The notes below the pieces were generated by a model, which saw only the letters and a list, made by a program, of their open reading frames with translations, was not told where the DNA came from and did not search any database. The position numbers and the translations under genes are program-made. 64,000 nucleotides of DNA from NCBI GenBank assembly GCA_002070605.1, contig MWDO01000005.1, positions 1 through 64,000 of the forward strand, in the 5' to 3' direction. This DNA is from Spirochaetes bacterium ADurb.Bin133 (GTDB lineage Bacteria > Spirochaetota > GWE2-31-10 > MWDO01). Shown here piece after piece: positions 8,606 through 16,214 of the stretch (position 1 is the stretch's first letter; the number at the start of each line of letters is the position of its first letter).

Positions 8606-8655
8606 GGCGCATATGTGTCGTTAATTTTTTTAAAATTCGGCGACACATATGCGCC
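8606..8655. repeat. two palindromic units in inverted orientation
   Basis: GGCGCATATGTGTCG (8606-8620) and its exact reverse complement CGACACATATGCGCC (8641-8655) flank a 20-bp AT-rich loop. It lies between the convergent genes hisF and nadB. As RNA it would form a perfect 15-bp stem in either direction, and T-rich DNA follows on the plus strand, so it may end transcription of both genes. Confidence 0.7.
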
Positions 8656-8669
8656 TGATTTTTTAACAA

Positions 8670-10235
8670 TTATTCTTCAACGTAATGACAGCCGATTGAT
8701 TTACCGTTGCGCATAGCCGAATCGACGATTATTTGAGCGGTTACTATTGCGTTTCTTAATTCTATAATATCGCGGTTAAGTCGCGCTTCTTTGTAGAACT
8801 TAAATATTCTATGCGAATGATAGTTTAGATCGGATTGCGCTCTTTCAAGCCCTTTTTTTGTTCTGATAATTCCGGTATAGTTCCACATAGTAAGTTTTAT
8901 AGCGTTCCAGTCCTGATAGATCAAAATGGAGTCAAATTCCTCAATGTTTTTAGGCATTTTCCAATTCGGGATATTGTCCAATCTTTTTTTGTCAATCTGT
9001 TTGTTGTTTTTAACTATATCAAGCGCCGATCGTTTACCCCATAGAAGCCCCTCCAATAACGAGTCGGAAGCCAGACGGTTTGCTCCGTGAAGCCCGGTGC
9101 AACTTGTTTCTCCTATGGCGTAAAGATTTTTGACGGAAGATTGCCCGTTTATATCGACTTTTATTCCTCCGCAGAAAAAATGGGCGGCGGGAACTACCGG
9201 TATCGGTTGTTTTGTTATATCGATTCCGCCAGATAAACAGGTGTTGTAAATTTTTGAAAATCTTTCTTTGATCGGAGTCGAGCCGTTATAAAAATGCGCA
9301 AGGTCTAGAAACAGATACTCTTTACCGGTTCTATTCATCTCTTGATAGATCGCTCGGGCGACGACGTCTCTGGGAGCCAGTTCTTTTTGAGGGGAATACC
9401 TCCCCATAAATTGTTCGCCGTTATGATTTATAAGTTTTGCGCCTTCTCCTCTAAGAGACTCGGATATCAGAAACCTTTTTATATCTTTATGAAACAGAGC
9501 GGTAGGATGAAACTGTATAAATTCGGAATTGATTATATCCGCGCCAGCTCTGTAAGCCATGCTAATACCGTCGCCCGTCGCCGAAGAGGGGTTGGTAGTA
9601 TATTGGTATAGGTTGCCTACTCCTCCGGTTGCGAGTATTACGGAATTTGAGAAGAACGTTTCAACTTCGCCCGAATTATTGTCGAGAACGTATAGCCCCA
9701 ATACTTCTCTGGGTTTGTACAGTTCTTGATAATCGTTTGAATGGTGATTGTTGGTTATAAGGTCTATTGCTGTTTTGTTTGTTAAAATATTAATGCCAAT
9801 TTTTGCGGCGTACGCTATAAGCGAGTCTTCAATTTTTTCTCCGGTATAGTCCGAAAAATGAAGTATTCTTCTTTCGCTGTGCGCCGCCTCTTCCGTATAA
9901 TCAAGTTCGCCTTTTGAGTTTGAACTAAATTGAATCCCAACCTTGTCGATCAAAAATTCAAATACCAGTTTTGGACCTTCTTGCGCTAGAACTTTGACCG
10001 CCTCAAAATTATTATAATAACAACCGGCGTTAAGTATATCTTTTTCCAGTTTTTCAGGAGAATCTCCATTTTTCCAGGCTATTATTCCGCCCTGAGCGTA
10101 ATTAGTGTTTGCTTCTGAAATATCGCTGTTTTTTGTAATAATAGCGACGTTTAATCCCGCTTCTTTAAGATATATTGCGGCGGTTAATCCCGCTATGCCG
10201 GTTCCGACTACTACGACGTCAAAAGTTTTGCTCAA
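8670..10235 (-). CDS. nadB: L-aspartate oxidase
   Basis: NadB, 521 aa, the FAD enzyme oxidising L-aspartate to iminoaspartate, first step of de novo NAD synthesis. Evidence: the dinucleotide motif VVGTGIAGLTAAIYL at the N-terminus, NTNYAQGGI, FIQFHPTALF, the RGEGAKLIN active-site loop and the C-terminal FAD stretch GETSCTGLHGANRLASDSL. Length is typical. The start is TTG at 10235, two bases after the nadA stop and preceded by AGAAGGGGG. Its operon partner nadA uses the product directly. Confidence 0.95.
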   Translation of the reverse strand: MSKTFDVVVVGTGIAGLTAAIYLKEAGLNVAIITKNSDISEANTNYAQGGIIAWKNGDSPEKLEKDILNAGCYYNNFEAVKVLAQEGPKLVFEFLIDKVGIQFSSNSKGELDYTEEAAHSERRILHFSDYTGEKIEDSLIAYAAKIGINILTNKTAIDLITNNHHSNDYQELYKPREVLGLYVLDNNSGEVETFFSNSVILATGGVGNLYQYTTNPSSATGDGISMAYRAGADIINSEFIQFHPTALFHKDIKRFLISESLRGEGAKLINHNGEQFMGRYSPQKELAPRDVVARAIYQEMNRTGKEYLFLDLAHFYNGSTPIKERFSKIYNTCLSGGIDITKQPIPVVPAAHFFCGGIKVDINGQSSVKNLYAIGETSCTGLHGANRLASDSLLEGLLWGKRSALDIVKNNKQIDKKRLDNIPNWKMPKNIEEFDSILIYQDWNAIKLTMWNYTGIIRTKKGLERAQSDLNYHSHRIFKFYKEARLNRDIIELRNAIVTAQIIVDSAMRNGKSIGCHYVEE

Positions 10236-10236
10236 A

Positions 10237-11310
10237 TTATTTTCCCCCTTCTACGATCTCTATCATCTTGTTTAGAGTTTTTTTTGCCCCTTCTTTATAA
10301 AGAGCGATTTCGGGTATCTCAAATTTATAGGGCGTTCCCGCGTTTTGATTGTCTATAATCGACTGTATGGAATGCGCCAGTTTTTTTAACGTGATCTTGA
10401 GCATGTTAGGACATCTTGAATCCCTTAGATGAAGTATCGTTTTATCCGGAAACTCTTTTGATAATCTCTCTACAAAACTCCCTTCTGTACCGATCCCCAT
10501 AATCGAACCGGATTCGGCGTTTTTTACCGCTTCGTAAATTTGTTCCGTCGATCCTATTATGTCGGATAGCTCCGCCGTCGCTTTTGAGCACTCCGGATGA
10601 ACGAGTATTTTTATGTTGTCGTAGCGTCGTTTGAGATTTTCTATATCGGAAACGGTAAAGGTCTTATGAACGTGGCAGTAACCGTCCCACAATATCATTT
10701 TCGAGTTGGAAACGTCGCCCTTAATTTGTAAGTTTTTATTAATCGACGCCGTTTCATTATCAATATTCAACAAAGTCGCCGTGTTGACGCCGAGATTGTA
10801 GTCCGGAAAGAAAAATACCGATTCCCCTTTGTTTAGATAGTACTCTACAATTTTTTTCGCATTTGACGAAGCGCATACCGAACCGTCCAGAGTTCCGCAA
10901 AAATGCTTGATATCGGCGTAACTGTTTATATATACGACGGGACGTATCTTTTTATCCGAGCGCTCTGAAAGAACGTCGTAAGCCTTTTGAGCCAGATCTA
11001 TATTGATCATATCGGCCATAGGACAACCGGCCGTAATATCGGGTATCAAAACTTTCTGGTTGGGATTAGCCAAAATTTTAGCGCCTTCCGCCATGAATCT
11101 TACTCCGCAGAATACGATGAACTCCGCTTCGCTCCTGTTTCCCTCGACGGCAAGTTTGTAAGAGTCGCCGACCACGTCGCCCAATTTCACAATTTCGCTG
11201 TTTTGATAGTGATGAGCAAGTATAATCAACGACTTGCCGAACTCCTTTTTTTGCCGCCTGATATACTCTATGTATTGCTCGTCTGTCATGTTGGAAAATA
11301 AATTTTTCAT
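10237..11310 (-). CDS. nadA: quinolinate synthase
   Basis: NadA, 357 aa, condenses iminoaspartate with dihydroxyacetone phosphate to quinolinate using a [4Fe-4S] cluster. The three cluster cysteines are visible in SVCASSNA, HPECSKA and SRCPNMLK. ILAHHYQNSEI, VGDSYKLA, GVRFMAEGAKIL and HVHKTF are family motifs. The ATG is preceded by GGAAGGAGAG. First gene of a nadA-nadB operon with a TATAAT box about 28 bp upstream. nadC is not in the window. Confidence 0.96.
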   Translation of the reverse strand: MKNLFSNMTDEQYIEYIRRQKKEFGKSLIILAHHYQNSEIVKLGDVVGDSYKLAVEGNRSEAEFIVFCGVRFMAEGAKILANPNQKVLIPDITAGCPMADMINIDLAQKAYDVLSERSDKKIRPVVYINSYADIKHFCGTLDGSVCASSNAKKIVEYYLNKGESVFFFPDYNLGVNTATLLNIDNETASINKNLQIKGDVSNSKMILWDGYCHVHKTFTVSDIENLKRRYDNIKILVHPECSKATAELSDIIGSTEQIYEAVKNAESGSIMGIGTEGSFVERLSKEFPDKTILHLRDSRCPNMLKITLKKLAHSIQSIIDNQNAGTPYKFEIPEIALYKEGAKKTLNKMIEIVEGGK

Positions 11311-11338
11311 ACTCTCCTTCCTTAAATGTTTCTACTAT

Positions 11339-11344
11339 ATTATA
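11339..11344 (-). promoter_or_regulatory. -10 box of nadAB
   Basis: TATAAT on the minus strand, 28 bp upstream of the nadA start, with only a weak -35 match. A palindromic unit at 11389-11402 lies about 45 bp further upstream. Confidence 0.5.
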
Positions 11345-11388
11345 ACAAATCTGAATTTTATACAATAAAATTTGGATTTATATTTGTC

Positions 11389-11402
11389 GGCGCATATGCG
11401 CC
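11389..11402. repeat. single perfect palindrome unit
   Basis: An isolated GGCGCATATGCGCC, fully self-complementary, between the divergent nadA and the gene at 11535. No arms or neighbouring units are present. Confidence 0.75.
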
Positions 11403-11476
11403 TTGTTTTTTTCGATAAAATAATATATTCAAAAAAATTAATAAGCATTAATTAATCAAATTCTATTACTAATTTG

Positions 11477-11482
11477 TATAAT
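11477..11482 (+). promoter_or_regulatory. -10 box upstream of the 165-aa gene
   Basis: TATAAT preceded by TG at an extended -10-like position, 53 bp before the ATG at 11535. No convincing -35 box. Confidence 0.4.
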
Positions 11483-11534
11483 AAAAAAAATAATAATTGT
11501 TATTTATATATAAAGATAAAAAATGGAGGATTTA

Positions 11535-12032
11535 ATGTTACTACACAGATATCATTTTGTACTGAATAACAATTTATATGAAAAAATTGTCGCGGAGGCA
11601 AAAATTCAGAAAATAAGTATTTCTGAATTGGTAAGAACTATTATAAAAAAAATGGAATTTATGATAGAAAAAATCCAATTTAAAGCGAATCCGAACAATT
11701 TTAAGTATTTATACGTTGGAGCGGATAATAGACTTATAGTTAAATTAAATATTGAAACTTATTGGATGATTGCAAATGTTCAAGACTCTCTAAAATTATA
11801 TAGTAAAGCTCAAATGATAAGATATATTCTGGGAATATATTTTGAAATGAGAAGTATTTATGAAAACAAAGCTCTTTTGGGGATTTTAATTAGTTGGAGT
11901 AAAAAATGGGAAGATGAAAAAAAAGTAGTTAAGTCTTGGGAGAAAGCGCATATGCGCCGGTCAAATAATAACAACTCAATAAATTTAATTTATTCCGACT
12001 TTCACGAACTGATAAAAATAATGATATTATAA
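11535..12032 (+). CDS. unknown protein, possible ribbon-helix-helix regulator
   Basis: I do not recognise this 165-aa protein. The ATG at 11535 is chosen because GGAGG ends 5 bp before it; the ATG at 11523 would overlap that site. Two similar segments, KISISELVRTIIKKM near the N-terminus and SKAQMIRYILGIYF in the middle, look like the helices of ribbon-helix-helix DNA-binding proteins, so a duplicated RHH fold is possible. A copy of the repeat palindrome (GCGCATATGCGC, 11946-11957) is embedded near the C-terminus and encodes AHMRR. Codon use is more AT-rich than in nadA. Confidence 0.55.
   Translation: MLLHRYHFVLNNNLYEKIVAEAKIQKISISELVRTIIKKMEFMIEKIQFKANPNNFKYLYVGADNRLIVKLNIETYWMIANVQDSLKLYSKAQMIRYILGIYFEMRSIYENKALLGILISWSKKWEDEKKVVKSWEKAHMRRSNNNNSINLIYSDFHELIKIMIL
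11946..11957. repeat. palindrome unit inside a coding region
   Basis: GCGCATATGCGC lies within the 165-aa gene, in frame, encoding Ala-His-Met-Arg-Arg with its neighbours. Confidence 0.6.
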
Positions 12033-12092
12033 ATAAATTTAAACTTATTTTTTGGGCATTGAATTTGCTCGCTTGTAAACAATCGGAGAGTA

Positions 12093-12119
12093 AAATCGTA
12101 GAAGGTAGACGATTTTTTT
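12093..12119. terminator. intrinsic terminator, possibly bidirectional
   Basis: AAATCGT and ACGATTT form a 7-bp stem with a 9-base loop, followed by four more T on the plus strand. It lies between the convergent 165-aa gene and pgsA-like gene. Confidence 0.6.
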
Positions 12120-12128
12120 GTCCGCTTG

Positions 12129-12764
12129 CTATTGTATAGTCCGATCTTTTTTTTGAAACACATATGTGCCTAAACTAAAAATTGATAGAACGACAATTAT
12201 TGCAAACAGTACGTAAGAAACTCCGGCAATAATAGAGGGGAGTTTTTCAAGAAAATCCATATTTTCGTAAAACAGCGCTAAAATTTGATTTATAATAAGC
12301 ATAAAAATAATTATTAGCGAAAATATACTTTGAAAGACCGTTTTTAATTTTCCGTAAATATTCGCCGGAAGCGATTTGCCTTTTTTTTTCATACTCGGTC
12401 TGAGATAGATATGCATATACGCTTCTCTAAACAGAATAATCAGAAAAAAATAGATCGGCATGAGTTTGATAACGCAAAAAGACCAAAAAATGATGATAAA
12501 AAAAATCGAGTCCGCCAGGGGATCGAAGTGTTTGCCAAAGTCCGATACTTTGTTATTTTTTCTGGCAAAATATCCGTCTAAACCGTCCGTGATTATAGCT
12601 ATTATAAAAATAAAGAAAGAAGAACTATTTACGATCAATTTTTGGATTTCGCTTAAATTTTCGTTAAGCCTTACTATCAAAAATAGGGCAAAAAAAATAA
12701 ATCCGAGTATTATTCTTGAAAAAGTAAGTATGTTGGCAATGTTAATTTTATCTTTTATATTCAT
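12129..12764 (-). CDS. pgsA: CDP-alcohol phosphatidyltransferase, PgsA-like
   Basis: Integral membrane enzyme, 211 aa from the ATG at 12764 (MNIKDKINIANILTFSRI); the open frame extends upstream to 12881 but without family character. The CDP-alcohol motif DG(x)2AR(x)8G(x)3D(x)3D is complete in DGYFARKNNKVSDFGKHFD plus PLAD. About five to six membrane helices. Size and N-terminal NILTFSRI fit phosphatidylglycerophosphate synthase, though other head-group transferases share the motif. The C-terminus contains ACACATATGTGC (12158-12169), close to the repeat palindrome. Divergent from larE. Confidence 0.8.
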   Translation of the reverse strand: MNIKDKINIANILTFSRIILGFIFFALFLIVRLNENLSEIQKLIVNSSSFFIFIIAIITDGLDGYFARKNNKVSDFGKHFDPLADSIFFIIIFWSFCVIKLMPIYFFLIILFREAYMHIYLRPSMKKKGKSLPANIYGKLKTVFQSIFSLIIIFMLIINQILALFYENMDFLEKLPSIIAGVSYVLFAIIVVLSIFSLGTYVFQKKDRTIQ

Positions 12765-12873
12765 ACTCAAGCGCTTTATATACCATTTTTCCCTAATAGT
12801 CAAAGTAAAATTTGGCATTAATTCAAATACTATATTTTTTAGAAATTTACTGATAAATATTATTGGAGCCGTT

Positions 12874-13740
12874 ATGGACAAAGCGCCGTTTTTATGTTAT
12901 CAATATTTTATGATTAACTTTGAAAAATTGGAACGTTTAAAAGAATTTATAAGAAACGCGAAAAAAGCGGCGGTTGCGTTCTCCGGAGGGATTGACAGCG
13001 GTTTTTTAGTGAAATTGTGTAGAGATATTTTAAAAGACAACCTCGTCGCGCTCGCCGTAGATTCTCAATTAATGAAAAGAGAGAATATTATTTTTATTAA
13101 AGAATATTGCGCCTCAATAAACGTAAATCTGCGATTGATAAACCTAGATATTTTGCGGTTTCCCCAAATTGTCGATAACGGTATAAATAGATGCTATTTT
13201 TGTAAAAAAGCGATATTTACCGAAATATTAAGGGAGGCCGGCGATAACGGAGTTACATATGTGTTTGACGGATCTAACGCCGACGACGTTGACGATTACA
13301 GACCCGGGTCTAAAGCGTTAGAGGAGCTGAAAATTATTTCGCCGTTAGCTGAGGTGAAAATAAAAAAAAAAGAAGTCAGAGAATTTGCAAAAATAATCGG
13401 AGTTCCGTTTTGGGACAAATTATCGGACAGTTGTCTTGCGTCGCGGATTCCGTACGACGACAAAATTACAACGCAAAGACTTTTACAGATTGAAAACGGA
13501 GAAAAATACGTCCGCTCTTTGGGATTTAACCGGGTCAGATTGAGAAATTTCGGCGACGTCGCTATATTGGAAGTAGGGAGAGAAGAGAGGAATAAGTTGT
13601 TTTCGATCGAAATATTTGATAATATTAGTAAATATCTGTTGAATATCGGGTTTAAATACGCTACAATAAGCGCTACCGGTTATATCCGGGGTTCTTTTAA
13701 CGAATTTATTAAAAACAGCGGCGGCGTAAGTTATGGATAA
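12874..13740 (+). CDS. larE: LarE sulfur transferase, nickel-pincer cofactor synthesis
   Basis: LarE, 288 aa. It adenylates and thiolates the pyridinium biscarboxylate intermediate to make the sulfur ligands of the nickel-pincer nucleotide. The PP-loop is SGGIDS (residues 37-42). Cysteines at 107 and 110 (RCYFCK) and 187 (SCLASR) make three in all. This pattern fits the LarE subgroup reported to hold a [4Fe-4S] cluster rather than the single sacrificial-Cys type. The ATG at 12874 follows GGAG by 5 bp; the ATG at 12910 is an alternative. First of a larE-larB-larC operon; the larB start overlaps its end by 8 bp. Confidence 0.88.
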   Translation: MDKAPFLCYQYFMINFEKLERLKEFIRNAKKAAVAFSGGIDSGFLVKLCRDILKDNLVALAVDSQLMKRENIIFIKEYCASINVNLRLINLDILRFPQIVDNGINRCYFCKKAIFTEILREAGDNGVTYVFDGSNADDVDDYRPGSKALEELKIISPLAEVKIKKKEVREFAKIIGVPFWDKLSDSCLASRIPYDDKITTQRLLQIENGEKYVRSLGFNRVRLRNFGDVAILEVGREERNKLFSIEIFDNISKYLLNIGFKYATISATGYIRGSFNEFIKNSGGVSYG

Positions 13741-14485
13741 AAAAATATTATTAGACCTATTGAAGGAATATAAAGAAAACCGTATATCTGCCGAGGAAGT
13801 TGCCGAAAAACTGAAAGACCTTCCGTTTAAAGATCTGGGATTTGTAAAACTTGACAGCCATAGGGAGTTAAGACGGGGACACGGGGAGGCTATATACTCA
13901 AAAAACAAGACAAAAGAACAACTTGTGAAAATTTGCAAGGAGACTTTAGAATTAAAAATCAAATCAATTATCTATACAAAGATTAATAAGAAGAAAGCGG
14001 CGGCGTTGATGGATATTGATCCCGACCTAATTTATAACGAACCGGCCTTAACGCTCTACAAATCAAACAAAGCCCCCGCGAGCGATAAAAAAATTGTAAT
14101 CGTCGCCGCCGGCTCTTCGGATATTCCGATTGCGGAAGAAGCGTATTGCGCGGCGTTAGCTATGGGCAACGTAGTTGAGAAATATTTCGACGTCGGAGTC
14201 GCGGGGATTCATAGGTTATTTGCTATATACGATAAATTAACAACCGCAAATGTGATAATCGCAATCGCGGGAATGGAGGGCGCCTTACCGTCGGTAATAT
14301 CCGGTTTGGTCGATTGCCCCGTTATCGCCGTACCGACGTCGGTAGGATATGGAGCAAATTTAGGCGGAGTATCGGCGCTCCTTACAATGATAAATTCGTG
14401 TAGTCCCGGTATCGCCGTAGTAAATATCGATAACGGATTCGGCGCCGGTTACATAGCTTCTCAAATAAATTCAGCGAGGTTATAA
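13733..14485 (+). CDS. larB: LarB, pyridinium biscarboxylate mononucleotide synthase
   Basis: LarB, 250 aa, related to AIR carboxylase (PurE). It carboxylates nicotinic acid adenine dinucleotide and releases AMP at the start of nickel-pincer cofactor synthesis. The C-terminal PurE-like domain has AAGSSDIPIAEEA, FDVGVAGIHR, AIAGMEGALPSV and PTSVGYGANLGG. The N-terminal 80 residues contain DSHRELRRG. It overlaps larE by 8 bp and larC by 1 bp (TAATG), so the three are translated together. Confidence 0.9.
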   Translation: MDKKILLDLLKEYKENRISAEEVAEKLKDLPFKDLGFVKLDSHRELRRGHGEAIYSKNKTKEQLVKICKETLELKIKSIIYTKINKKKAAALMDIDPDLIYNEPALTLYKSNKAPASDKKIVIVAAGSSDIPIAEEAYCAALAMGNVVEKYFDVGVAGIHRLFAIYDKLTTANVIIAIAGMEGALPSVISGLVDCPVIAVPTSVGYGANLGGVSALLTMINSCSPGIAVVNIDNGFGAGYIASQINSARL

Positions 14486-15759
14486 TGGATAAAGTTTTAT
14501 ATTTAGATTCATTCTCCGGAGTAAGCGGAGATAAATTTGTTGGAGCCCTGCTTTCTTTAGGCGGTAAGCCCTCGGAAGAATATCTCAAAACCAAACTGCA
14601 AACCCTGTCGATCATAGACGAATTTGAGGTTAATATTTTAAATAAAAAAATTTCCGGAATAGAATGTCTTAAATTTGACGTTATTACGAAAGACGAATGT
14701 AAAAACGCCGGCGCATATGCGCCGTCCGAAACGAAGTTGGACGATAATAAAGAGGCGCATATGCGCCGGCATCATAAAACCGACGATCGCGATCATAAAC
14801 ATAGCCGTTCTCACAGCCATAGGGGGTTATCTGAAATTAATGATATTATTCTGAAATCTTCAATCTCCGATAGGGCAAAGAAATATGCGACGGATATTTT
14901 TCGGATTATCGGCGAGGCGGAGGCGAAAGTTCACGATGCGGATATAGAGAGCGTACATTTTCACGAGGTTGGGGCTGTAGATTCGATTGTAGATATTGTC
15001 TCCGCCTCAATTTTGGTCGATTATTTTGATTTTGAAGAGATAATTTCGTCGCCGATACCGTTAGGCAAGGGGTTTATTAGAGCGGCTCACGGAGTTTTAC
15101 CTGTACCGGCTCCGGCGACGGCGTTGTTGATCGCAAACGTTCCGGCGTATGCGGGGGAGGTAGAAGGCGAGTTGACTACTCCGACGGGCGCGGCTCTGGT
15201 AAAATATTTTTCCGACAGATTTGAGGAGTTGAATAATTTTGAGATTACTAAAGTCGGATACGGAGCCGGAACTAAGGATTTTGCGATCCCCAATTTTTTA
15301 AGAGTTTATTTAGGGAAGAATAATTCGAGTAAGATAACCGTTGTTGAGACGAATATCGACGATTCTATTCCCGAAGAATTGGGGTATCTTTCCGAAAAAC
15401 TTTTTGAGATAGGCGCTTTAGACGTATATCAGACGCCGATTTATATGAAGAAAGGCAGGATAGGGGTTAAGTTGTCCGTTATAACCGAACGAGCTTCATT
15501 GGAAAAGGTTGAGGAGGCGATTTTAAAATATTCTCCGACATTCGGATTGAGAAAATATAACGTCGAGCGAAAAATTCTTGATAGAGAAATCAGGACGGTT
15601 GATTTTAACGGCGAGGTTGTAAGAATAAAGGACGGCCGTTATAAAGGAGTTCCGGTGAAATCTTCGTTCGAGTATGAAGACGTAAAAAAACTTATGACAA
15701 AGATGAATAAAAGTTATAATGAAATAATAGGACTGCTTGCTAGGGAGTTTCTTATTTAG
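14485..15759 (+). CDS. larC: LarC, nickel insertion into the pincer cofactor
   Basis: LarC, 424 aa, the CTP-dependent cyclometallase that inserts nickel. It is one continuous frame here, unlike the larC1/larC2 arrangement of Lactiplantibacillus. The N-terminal domain has DSFSGVSGDKFVGALL and VHFHEVGAVDSIVDIV. A His-rich loop at about 92-112 suits metal handling. The C-terminal domain has ETNIDDSIPEELGYL and KKGRIGVKLSV. Two perfect palindromes of the repeat family sit in the His-rich loop (14709-14724 and 14754-14767), encoding AYAP and AHMRR. larA is not in the window. Confidence 0.92.
   Translation: MDKVLYLDSFSGVSGDKFVGALLSLGGKPSEEYLKTKLQTLSIIDEFEVNILNKKISGIECLKFDVITKDECKNAGAYAPSETKLDDNKEAHMRRHHKTDDRDHKHSRSHSHRGLSEINDIILKSSISDRAKKYATDIFRIIGEAEAKVHDADIESVHFHEVGAVDSIVDIVSASILVDYFDFEEIISSPIPLGKGFIRAAHGVLPVPAPATALLIANVPAYAGEVEGELTTPTGAALVKYFSDRFEELNNFEITKVGYGAGTKDFAIPNFLRVYLGKNNSSKITVVETNIDDSIPEELGYLSEKLFEIGALDVYQTPIYMKKGRIGVKLSVITERASLEKVEEAILKYSPTFGLRKYNVERKILDREIRTVDFNGEVVRIKDGRYKGVPVKSSFEYEDVKKLMTKMNKSYNEIIGLLAREFLI
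14709..14767. repeat. two palindrome units inside larC
   Basis: CGGCGCATATGCGCCG at 14709-14724 and GGCGCATATGCGCC at 14754-14767, 45 bp apart, within the His-rich insert of larC. They are in different reading phases, so they code for different residues (AYAP and AHMRR). That implies the DNA palindrome, not the peptide, is what is shared. Confidence 0.8.
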
Positions 15760-16066
15760 AGAGGCTCTTATCTAGCGCGTCTAAAATTTGTTGATTAACA
15801 GGTTTTTCCGTTACTTCGGCTTTTTGACCGCTTTTAAGCATAGCGTTTTTTCTTCTTGCGATCGAACTTGTTTTTAACGAAGATAAAACTACGTGTCCGG
15901 TTTTCAAAACAATAACGGAATTGGTTTTTCTTCCCTGAGTGCAGTCTATGAGATAGTTGCAAGCGATAGCCTCTTTTCTCGCCCATTTTGCTTTTGAAGT
16001 CGTAAGATCTGTAATCTCTTCAATCCTGGTTTCGTCAATGAAGTTTTTATAACCAACATCGATCAT
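15752..16066 (-). CDS. RemA-like / DUF370 family protein
   Basis: 104 aa, related to the DUF370 family that includes Bacillus RemA, a DNA-binding activator of matrix genes. MIDVGYKNFIDETRIEEI, the LIDCTQGRKTNSVIVL core and GHVVLSSLKTSSIARR match the family pattern. The last 30 residues are a charged tail not usual for RemA. The ATG follows GGTGGAAAT. It is convergent with larC and overlaps its last 8 bp. Its target here is unknown. Confidence 0.7.
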   Translation of the reverse strand: MIDVGYKNFIDETRIEEITDLTTSKAKWARKEAIACNYLIDCTQGRKTNSVIVLKTGHVVLSSLKTSSIARRKNAMLKSGQKAEVTEKPVNQQILDALDKSLSK

Positions 16067-16214
16067 ATTTCCACCCGTTTTTATTTAAAATTGACCCGAT
16101 TCTAGCAAAAATAAATAATAAATCAACCAAAATAACAATATTTTTTAATTTGACTAAATAAAGAATTTTTATTTCCGAAATATTAATAGGGACGACATAC
16201 GGAGAGGGGAAATT

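Noticed and set aside
13255-13264. CATATG in larE (also 37701 in the barrel gene and 46330 in pulA) as repeat units
   Set aside because: Flanking bases do not complete the palindrome, and the encoded residues fit the protein family (for example TYVFDGSN in larE). Chance matches.
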